Assembly: GCF_022829345.1 (NCBI RefSeq)
Contig: NZ_JAKSXV010000028.1
Span: forward strand, 62,001 to 126,000
Reading direction: 5' to 3'
Origin: Methylobacterium sp. J-090
GTDB taxonomy: Bacteria > Pseudomonadota > Alphaproteobacteria > Rhizobiales > Beijerinckiaceae
DNA: 64,000 nt
Shown here in pieces: positions 58,078-64,000 of this stretch. Below the pieces are notes generated by a model. That model searched no databases, had not been told where the DNA came from, and was given only the letters and a program-made list of their open reading frames with translations. Positions within the stretch are counted from its first letter, which is position 1; each line of letters opens with the position of its first letter. A program made the position numbers and the translations under genes.

Positions 58078-59304
58078 ATGAGCCCTGAGCCCGTGTCGAG
58101 CCGGCCGTGGCTCACCCTCGTGGGCATCGGCGAGGATGGTCGCGCCGGCTTGAGCTCGGCGGCCGGCGCCGCCCTCGACGCGGCCGAATGCGTCTATGGC
58201 GGACGTCGGCATTTCGCCCTCGCCGGGGACCTCGCCGCCGAGACTCGCCTCTGGCCGAGCCCGATCGCGGACGCTTATCCGGGCATCCTGGCCCGGCGCG
58301 GCCGGCCGACCTGCATCCTCGCCACGGGTGATCCGTTCCATTACGGCATCGGCGCCGAGATCGCCCGCCTCGTGCCGGCGGACGAGTTGCGGGTGTTTGC
58401 CCAACCCTCCGCCTTCAGCCTCGCCTGCGCCCGCCTCGGCTGGGCGATCGCCGAGACCGGCTGCCTCACCCTGCACGGGCGGGCGCTGCCGAATCTCGTG
58501 CCGCACCTCCAGCCCGGCGCCCGCCTCCTCGTCCTGAGCTGGGACGGCACGACGCCGGCCGCCGTGGCCGCCCTGCTCACCGAGCGGGGTTTCGGCGGTT
58601 CGACCCTCACGGTGCTGGAGGCCATGGGCGGTTCGCGCGAGCGCAGCCGCAGCGCACAAGCCGAAGGCTTCGATCTCGAAGACATCGATCCCCTCAACAC
58701 CTTAGGCATCGTCGTCGTGGCCGCTCCGGACGCGCGGGTGGTGCCCCTGGCGCCGGGACTCGACGATGCCTGGTTCGAGAATGACGGCCAACTCACCAAG
58801 TCCGACATCCGCGCCGTGACCCTGGCGGCCCTGCGCCCGTGCACGGGCCAGCTCCTGTGGGACATCGGCGCGGGGGCCGGCTCCATCTCCGTCGAGTGGA
58901 TGCTGCGCCGCCCCGGCCTGCATGCGCTCGCCATTGAGGCCAACCCGGCCCGTGCCGCCCGCATCCGCCGCAACGCCGCGCAGCTCGGGGTGCCGGGACT
59001 CGTCGTCGTGGAGGGCGCCGCCCCCGACGCGCTCACGGGGCTTGCGCAGCCCGACGCGGTCTTCATCGGCGGCGGCGTCACGGCGGCGGGCGTTCTGGAG
59101 CGCGCCATGGACGCGCTGCCCGCCAGGGGCCGCCTCGTCTCCAACGTCGTCACCCTGGAAGGCGAGGCCATGCTGCTCGCCGCCTTCGCCCGGCACGGCG
59201 GCAACCTCAAGCGCCTCTCGGTGGCCAGGGCCGATCCCGTGGGCCATCTCCACGGCTGGCGTCCCGCGATGCCGGTGACGCAATGGGTGTGGGTCAAGGG
59301 TTGA
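58078..59304 (+). CDS. cobL: Precorrin-6Y C5,15-methyltransferase (decarboxylating)
   Basis: 408 residues from ATG 58078 (a TTG two codons earlier is possible). The fused enzyme methylates C-5 and C-15 and decarboxylates the C-12 acetate. Residues 1 to about 215 are the CbiE-like methyltransferase (WLTLVGIGEDGRAGLSSAA, CILATGDPFHYGIGAEIARL, LVLSWDGTTPAAVAALL). Residues about 235-408 are CbiT-like (LLWDIGAGAGSISVEWMLRR, DAVFIGGGVTAAGVLERAMD). It diverges from cobK. Confidence 0.95.
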   Translation: MSPEPVSSRPWLTLVGIGEDGRAGLSSAAGAALDAAECVYGGRRHFALAGDLAAETRLWPSPIADAYPGILARRGRPTCILATGDPFHYGIGAEIARLVPADELRVFAQPSAFSLACARLGWAIAETGCLTLHGRALPNLVPHLQPGARLLVLSWDGTTPAAVAALLTERGFGGSTLTVLEAMGGSRERSRSAQAEGFDLEDIDPLNTLGIVVVAAPDARVVPLAPGLDDAWFENDGQLTKSDIRAVTLAALRPCTGQLLWDIGAGAGSISVEWMLRRPGLHALAIEANPARAARIRRNAAQLGVPGLVVVEGAAPDALTGLAQPDAVFIGGGVTAAGVLERAMDALPARGRLVSNVVTLEGEAMLLAAFARHGGNLKRLSVARADPVGHLHGWRPAMPVTQWVWVKG

Positions 59305-59730
59305 GGGCCGGACCGTCGCATGGCTCCATGGGTACAACCCTCCCCCCCCCTCCCGCGGGCCAGCGGATTCACACATCGTCGCGTCTGGTATGCCTTCGAA
59401 GGCGGCGCAACACGCGTAGGGGCGGATCGTCGGGCTCGACGACGAGCCCCAACCCGTCCCGGTGTCAGACCTGATCTCTCCGGTCCCCCGGCGCCGGCAC
59501 GAATGGAATCAAACCGTCGCCCGAACGACGATCGCCACGATGGGTGACTTCGCGAGCCTGAAAGGAGAGCGGACCCGCGCCGCACCTCATCGTTCAGCGA
59601 TCGGCCGGTTCAATCAAACTGATCGACCAGAACCGTATGGCTGCGTGATCCCCAACCCATCGCCACACGAGCAGGAACCGATTCCCGATCCGGCCCGTTG
59701 GAGAGCAAATGTCTCCACGGGAGTTGCGTC
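59305..59730. other. 426-bp intergenic region with repeat fragments
   Basis: No conventional gene is supported. It holds a C-run at 59340-59349, a GGGCTCG/CGAGCCC hairpin at 59432-59449 with an ACGA loop, and the core AAAGGAGAGCGGACCCGCG (59561-59579) that matches the repeat inserted in cobN. It ends with the ribosome site of the microprotein gene. Confidence 0.6.
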
Positions 59731-59817
59731 ATGTTTAAGGGTGGTTTGCTTTGGCTCATCGGCATTCCCTTGCCGATCATCCTGATTATTTACTTCTTCA
59801 CGGGCTGGTTGCATTAG
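59731..59817 (+). CDS. 28-residue hydrophobic membrane microprotein
   Basis: ATG 59731 to TAG 59815-59817, with GGGAG eight bases upstream. The peptide begins MFKGGLLWLIG, continues with a proline pair (IPLPIILII) and ends YFFTGWLH: one membrane helix with a kink and an aromatic end. The composition is far from what random GC-rich DNA would encode (many Ile, Phe, Trp), and the sequence resembles small uncharacterised Rhizobiales proteins from memory. Function unknown. It lies just before a terminator shared with aroG. Confidence 0.6.
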   Translation: MFKGGLLWLIGIPLPIILIIYFFTGWLH

Positions 59818-59855
59818 GCACTTCGCACGCAACATCAGTCTTGGATAGGAAATAG

Positions 59856-59884
59856 AAAAGGCCCCGTCGAGCGGGGCCTGTTCC
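59856..59884 (-). terminator. Terminator of the DAHP synthase gene
   Basis: GGCCCCG (59860-59866) and CGGGGCC (59872-59878) form a 7-bp stem with a 5-base loop. Read on the minus strand it is followed by TTTTCTATTTCC, a good intrinsic terminator directly after aroG. On the plus strand it may also stop the microprotein transcript. Confidence 0.8.
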
Positions 59885-61285
59885 TTACTCCGCCGCGTCG
59901 AGGCGGGGACGCTCGATCTCGGCGCGTTCGCGTTTCACCAGTTCGGCGGTGAGGAACGCGACTTCCAGAGCCTGCTCCGCGTTGAGGCGCGGATCGCAGT
60001 AGGTGTGGTAGCGGTCCTGCAGGTCGTCGGCCGTCAGCGCCCGGGCGCCGCCCGTGCACTCGGTCACGTCCTTGCCGGTCATCTCCAGGTGGATGCCGCC
60101 CGCGATGGTGCCTTCGGCCCGATGGATGCCGAAGAAGCTCTCGATCTCCTGCATCACCCGCTCGAACGGACGGGTCTTGTAGCCGCCGGCCGAGATGGTG
60201 TTGCCGTGCATGGGATCGCACACCCACACGACCTTGCGGCCCTCGCGCTCCACCGCCCGGATCAGGCCCGGCAGGTGGTCGCCGACCTTGTCGGCGCCGA
60301 AGCGGCAGATCAGGGTCAGGCGCCCGGCCTCGTTGGCCGGGTTCAACTGGTCGATGAGCCCGATCAGGCCCTCGGCCGTCATCGACGGCCCGCACTTCAG
60401 GCCGATGGGGTTCTTGATGCCGCGCGCGTACTCGATATGCGCGTGGTCGGCCTGCCGGGTGCGGTCGCCGATCCACAGCATGTGGCCCGACGTGGCGTAC
60501 CAGTCGCCGCTCGTGGAATCGACGCGGGTCAGCGCCTCCTCGTAGCCGAGCAGAAGGGCCTCGTGGCTGGTGTAGAAGTCCGTGGTTCGGACCTCCTGGT
60601 GCGTCTCGGGGTTGATCCCGATGGCGCGCATGAAGTCGAGGGTCTCGGTCATGCGCTCGGCGCAATCGGCGTAGCGGGCCGATTGCGGTGAATCCTTCAC
60701 GAAGCCCAGCATCCAGCGATGCGAGTTCTCGAGGTTGGCGTAGCCGCCCGTCGCGAAGGCGCGCAGCAGGTTGAGGGTCGCGGCCGACTGGCGGTAGGCC
60801 TCGAGCTGCCGGCGCGGATCGGGGATGCGCGCCTCCTCCGTGAAGGTGAGGCCGTTGACGATGTCGCCGCGGTAGCTCGGCAGGCTCACCCCGCCCAGGG
60901 TCTCGGTGGGCGACGAGCGCGGCTTCGCGAACTGCCCGGCGATGCGGCCGACCTTCACCACGGGCGAACCGCCCGCGAAGGTGAGCACCAGGGCCATCTG
61001 CAGGAACACGCGGAAGAAATCGCGGATGTTGTCGGCCGAATGCTCGTCGAAGCTCTCGGCGCAGTCGCCGCCCTGGAGCAGGAAGGCCTCGCCCGTCGAC
61101 ACGCGCGCGAGCGCCGACTTCAGCTTGCGGGCCTCACCTGCAAAAACGAGGGGCGGAAAGCTCGCGAGCTGGGTCTCGACCGCTTCGAGGGCGGCGGCAT
61201 CCGGATAGGCCGGCACCTGCTGGATCGGCAGATTCCGCCACGTCTTCGGCGACCAACCCGTCTTCGGTGTCCAACGCTCGCCCAT
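59885..61285 (-). CDS. aroG: Class II 3-deoxy-7-phosphoheptulonate synthase
   Basis: 466 residues from the ATG at 61283-61285, which has GGGAGAC upstream. First enzyme of the shikimate pathway, plant/AroA-II type. Marks are [19 protein letters not shown] with a metal-site cysteine, [47 protein letters not shown] and [16 protein letters not shown]. Length is normal for the class. A longer in-frame start 14 codons upstream lacks a ribosome site. The symbol is by convention; some genomes use aroF. Confidence 0.94.
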   Translation of the reverse strand: MGERWTPKTGWSPKTWRNLPIQQVPAYPDAAALEAVETQLASFPPLVFAGEARKLKSALARVSTGEAFLLQGGDCAESFDEHSADNIRDFFRVFLQMALVLTFAGGSPVVKVGRIAGQFAKPRSSPTETLGGVSLPSYRGDIVNGLTFTEEARIPDPRRQLEAYRQSAATLNLLRAFATGGYANLENSHRWMLGFVKDSPQSARYADCAERMTETLDFMRAIGINPETHQEVRTTDFYTSHEALLLGYEEALTRVDSTSGDWYATSGHMLWIGDRTRQADHAHIEYARGIKNPIGLKCGPSMTAEGLIGLIDQLNPANEAGRLTLICRFGADKVGDHLPGLIRAVEREGRKVVWVCDPMHGNTISAGGYKTRPFERVMQEIESFFGIHRAEGTIAGGIHLEMTGKDVTECTGGARALTADDLQDRYHTYCDPRLNAEQALEVAFLTAELVKRERAEIERPRLDAAE

Positions 61286-61411
61286 GATTGTCTCCCGCCA
61301 CCCCTCGGCCGGCTTTTCGCGCAACACGATGCTGCATGGAAAGCGCGGCTTATAGAGCGGTTTTTCCGCGGAGGCGAGGTAGCCGGAGCGGCGGGCTGAC
61401 CTGCTTCGCGA

Positions 61412-61711
61412 TCAGGCCACGTCGCCGTCCTCGATGGCGATGCCGTGCTCGGACAGGATCCAGAAGATCGCCTCCAGATCCTCCGAGGTGACGTCCCGGG
61501 GCGGCAGGGCCTCTTCCAGATCCTCGTAGGTCAGGCGGCGGACGCGCTGGGCCTCCGCCTTGGCCAGGAGTGCGTCCACCGCCTTGCGCATGTCCGGCGG
61601 CAGGGCGTCGTGGCTCGGCAGGCGATAGTCGTCGACGGGATGCAGCGCTTCCGCCAGCATCCGGTCGATGATCACCTGACGGCGATCGTGCGCGTCGTCG
61701 TGCTGTTCCAT
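61412..61711 (-). CDS. Stand-alone sigma-70 region 1.1-like protein
   Basis: 99 residues. Residues 60-95 (LTYEDLEEALPPRDVTSEDL then EAIFWILSEHGIAIED) match region 1.1 of primary sigma factors, in which a (V/L)TYxELNxxLPxDxVTSExIEDIxxMLxExGIxVxE pattern forms a three-helix acidic domain that occupies the DNA channel of RNA polymerase. There is no sigma region 2, 3 or 4 here. Residues 1-55 are charged helices. It could bind polymerase or mimic DNA. It lies between the oxidoreductase and aroG on the same strand. Confidence 0.75.
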   Translation of the reverse strand: MEQHDDAHDRRQVIIDRMLAEALHPVDDYRLPSHDALPPDMRKAVDALLAKAEAQRVRRLTYEDLEEALPPRDVTSEDLEAIFWILSEHGIAIEDGDVA

Positions 61712-61777
61712 GGGGCCGTTATGGGTCGGAGAAGCCGCGCGTTGAGGGAGCGAAGTTAGGCCAGGTGCGCGCGGGCC

Positions 61778-64000
61778 TCAATGCGCGGCCGTGGCCACGA
61801 CCCGGACGGGGATCGCCTTGGCCGCCGGGGTCTTCGATTGCTCGTCGTGGTGCCACAGGGGGATCAGCGGGTTCAGCTCCGGGTAGTAGCCACCGCAATT
61901 GCCCGGCGGGATGTCGTACTGGATCACCCGCAAGCCCTTCACCGAACGATCGATTCCGTCATCGGACGGTGTGGAGACATCCACGGTCTCGCCGTCGCGC
62001 ACGCCGATCCGGGCCATGTCTGCGGCGTTCATGAACAGGATCGTGCGCGTCCCTTTCACACCGCGAAAGCGGTCGTCGTAGCCGTAGATGGTGGTGTTGA
62101 ACTGATCGTTGGAGCGGAGCGTGATGAGATCGAGGATGTCGGGGCCGCGCGCGGGCATGTCCGGGTCCTCGTCGAGGCCTTCCGGCACGATGAAATTGGC
62201 CCGGCCGGTCTCGGTCTCCCACTTGCGCTCACGCGCCGGGATCGGCTTGTGCAGGCCACCCGGATCGAACATCCGGCCATTGAGATCGTGGAACACGCTC
62301 GGATAAGTCGCCTCGATGGCGTCGCGGACCTTGGCATAGTCGCCGACCCAGGCGTCCCAGGTCACCTTCGGGTTAGGCGGCAGCGTCGCCTTGGCGAGTT
62401 CGGCGACGATCCACGGCTCGGAGCGGACATGGGCGCTCACGGGCCGCGTCACGCCGCGCGAGCCATGAAAGCACGAGGTCGAGTCTTCCATCGACACGGC
62501 TTGTGGGCCGCTCGCCTGTGCGTCGATCTCGATGCGGCCGAGACAGGGCAGGATGTAGGCGACCGCACCGTTGACGAGGTGGGAGCGGTTGAGCTTCGTC
62601 GAGATCTGCACGGTAAGGCGCATGCGCCGCCACGCCTCTTCCATCCGCACGGTGTCGGGAATCGCGCGGACGAAGTTGCCGCCAAGGCTGATGAAGGCCT
62701 TCACCGAGCCGCCGAGGATGCCCTCGCAGGCCTCGACGGTGTTGAGCCCCTTCTCGCGCGGCGGCGCGAAGCCGTACTGCTCGGCGAGCTTATCGAGGGG
62801 TGCGAGTTCGGGCTTCTCGGTGATGCCCACCGTGCGCTGCCCCTGGACGTTGGAATGGCCGCGCACGGGGCAGAGGCCGGCGCCGGGACGTCCGACATTG
62901 CCGCGCAGGAGCATGAGGTTGACCAGCATCTGCACCGCCTCGGTGCCCTTGCGGTGCTGGGTCAGGCCCATGCCGTAGACGCCCATGACCGCGCGCGCAC
63001 GACCATAGACGGTAGCGGCGGACTCGATGGCCTCCCGCGTCAGGCCGGACCGCGCCTCCAGGGCGGCCCAGTCCTGCGCCTCGCAATAGGCCTTGAAGGC
63101 GTCGATCCCGTGGGTGTGTTCCTCGATGAAAGCCACGTCGAGGAGACGCGGCCGACCCACGATCCTGGCCTCGTCGTCGGCGGCGAACAGCGCCTTGCAC
63201 ATGCCGGTCATGGCGGCAATGTCCCCGCCGGCCTTGACCTGATGGTACTGCGTCGAGATCCGGGTCTCGCTGCGGGTCACCATCTCGATGGGCGATTGCG
63301 GGTTGGTGAAGCGCTCGAGGCCGCGCTCGCGCAGGGGGTTGAAGGTGATGATCGGAACCCGGCGCTTGCGCGCGTCCTGCAGGGGATGGAGCATGCGCGG
63401 CGCATTGGAGCCGACGTTCTGGCCGAAGAACAGGATCAGGTCGGTGGCCTCGAAATCCTCCAGGACCGTGGTGCCGACGGCCGAGCCGATGGAAGCCTTG
63501 AGGCCGACCGACGTCGGCTCGTGGCACATGTTGGACGAGTCGGGCAGGTTGTTGTTGCCGTAGAGCCGCGCGAACAGGGCGTACATGTAAGAGGTTTCGA
63601 GGGACGCCCGGCCGGAGGCGTAGCAGACCACCGATTTCGGATCCAAGGCGCGCAATTCGCGCCCGATCTCCGCGAAGGCGTCGGCCCATTGCACCGGAAC
63701 GTAGCGGTCGGTTCCCGGATCGTAGCGCAGGGGATGGGTGAGGCGGCCCTTCTCCTCGAGGGCATAATCGGTCCAGCCCAGGAGCTCCGTCACCGTGTGC
63801 GCGGCGAAGAAGTCCGGTCCGACGCGCTTGGTGGTCTGCTCCCAGGCCGTGGCCTTGGCGCCGTTCTCGCAATACTCGAACGCGGCGGGTTTCTTCGGCT
63901 TCGACCACGCGCAGGACGTGCACATGAAGCCGTCGGGCTTGTTCTGCTTCAGCAGGAGGGCCGCGCCCGAGACCGGGATCTCCTCGCGCAGCAGGATCTC
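61778..64000 (-). CDS. FdhF/YdeP-type molybdopterin oxidoreductase (FDH4-like alpha subunit), 5' truncated by window edge
   Basis: 740 residues are visible; the frame continues past base 64000, so the N-terminus is missing. An iron-sulfur site is indicated by CTSCAWSKPKKPAAFEYCEN. Molybdopterin-domain segments include VVCYASGRASLETSYMYALF, NMCHEPTSVGLKASIG, LILFFGQNVGSNAPRML, YGMGLTQHRKGTEAVQMLVN, LCPVRGHSNVQGQRT and the C-terminal LITLRSNDQFNTTIYGYDDR. This is the YdeP/TIGR01701 family, which includes Fdh4A of Methylorubrum extorquens; formate oxidation is likely in a methylotroph but not proven. No beta subunit or fdhD is seen. Confidence 0.88.
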   Translation of the reverse strand, partial: EILLREEIPVSGAALLLKQNKPDGFMCTSCAWSKPKKPAAFEYCENGAKATAWEQTTKRVGPDFFAAHTVTELLGWTDYALEEKGRLTHPLRYDPGTDRYVPVQWADAFAEIGRELRALDPKSVVCYASGRASLETSYMYALFARLYGNNNLPDSSNMCHEPTSVGLKASIGSAVGTTVLEDFEATDLILFFGQNVGSNAPRMLHPLQDARKRRVPIITFNPLRERGLERFTNPQSPIEMVTRSETRISTQYHQVKAGGDIAAMTGMCKALFAADDEARIVGRPRLLDVAFIEEHTHGIDAFKAYCEAQDWAALEARSGLTREAIESAATVYGRARAVMGVYGMGLTQHRKGTEAVQMLVNLMLLRGNVGRPGAGLCPVRGHSNVQGQRTVGITEKPELAPLDKLAEQYGFAPPREKGLNTVEACEGILGGSVKAFISLGGNFVRAIPDTVRMEEAWRRMRLTVQISTKLNRSHLVNGAVAYILPCLGRIEIDAQASGPQAVSMEDSTSCFHGSRGVTRPVSAHVRSEPWIVAELAKATLPPNPKVTWDAWVGDYAKVRDAIEATYPSVFHDLNGRMFDPGGLHKPIPARERKWETETGRANFIVPEGLDEDPDMPARGPDILDLITLRSNDQFNTTIYGYDDRFRGVKGTRTILFMNAADMARIGVRDGETVDVSTPSDDGIDRSVKGLRVIQYDIPPGNCGGYYPELNPLIPLWHHDEQSKTPAAKAIPVRVVATAAH

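Noticed and set aside
59614..59835. 73-codon minus-strand frame near aroG
   Set aside because: It is antisense to the microprotein and repeat DNA, has no ribosome site and no recognisable domain.

Overview
This window looks like chromosomal DNA from a Methylobacterium/Methylorubrum-type alphaproteobacterium (order Hyphomicrobiales). The evidence is very high GC coding sequence, a formaldehyde-activating-enzyme (Fae) paralogue, a YdeP/FDH4-type molybdopterin oxidoreductase, a GTTC-N7-GTTC LexA box of the alphaproteobacterial kind, the aerobic cobalamin pathway, and palindromic intergenic repeats of a style common in this group. No phage, IS element, CRISPR array, rRNA or tRNA gene was recognised.

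Layout, left to right. 1-1.04 kb: end of a purine/urate degradation cluster with two adjacent 5-hydroxyisourate hydrolase genes and uraD. 1.04-3.0 kb: divergent cobT and cobS (nucleotide-loop assembly of B12). 3.0-11.1 kb: housekeeping and envelope genes (DUF1289, retropepsin-like protease, dusA, an orphan ureE with a long histidine tail, a glycine-zipper lipoprotein, a TerB/J-domain protein, a peptidoglycan amidase, a TerC/Alx membrane protein, a flavoprotein). 11.1-12.0 kb: a secreted collagen-like protein. 12.2-17.9 kb: the SOS mutasome imuA-imuB-dnaE2 behind a LexA box, followed by a mazEF-type toxin-antitoxin pair. 19-20.6 kb: the Fae paralogue, a composite palindromic repeat and a small lipoprotein. 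20.7-22 kb: a MarR regulator and a glyoxalase-fold protein diverging from a perfect 24-bp palindrome. 22-28.1 kb: methionine-cycle block metH, metF and an ArsR-methyltransferase fusion regulator. 28.1-37.5 kb: ROK kinase, dctA, a degenerate CYTH protein, msrB, yihY, and the malonate genes mcd and matB. 37.8-43.5 kb: two MFS transporters flanking cobC/cobD and a DUF3616 protein. 43.5-46.6 kb: cobQ, cobO, cobU. 46.7-59.3 kb: an AdoCbl riboswitch followed by cbtB-cbtA-DUF1636-cobW-DUF4349-cobN-cobG-cobH-cobI-cobJ, then cobK (opposite strand) and cobL. 59.3-64 kb: a 28-residue membrane microprotein, class II DAHP synthase, a stand-alone sigma-70 region 1.1 protein, and the oxidoreductase running off the right edge.

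The theme is cobalamin. Cobalt uptake (cbtAB), chelation (cobN, cobW), ring contraction and methylation (cobG/H/I/J/K/L), adenosylation (cobO), amidation (cobQ), aminopropanol arm (cobC, cobD) and nucleotide loop (cobU, cobT, cobS) are all here, with the B12-dependent methionine synthase metH nearby. cobA, cobM, cobF, cobB and the cobaltochelatase cobS/cobT-type subunits are not in the window.

The least ordinary items are: a roughly 50-residue repeat-derived insertion inside CobN; a stand-alone sigma region 1.1 protein; a CYTH/triphosphate-tunnel protein that has lost its ExExK motif; a Fae paralogue without the active-site histidine; an ArsR-methyltransferase fusion whose putative operator overlaps its own start codon; and the 28-residue microprotein.
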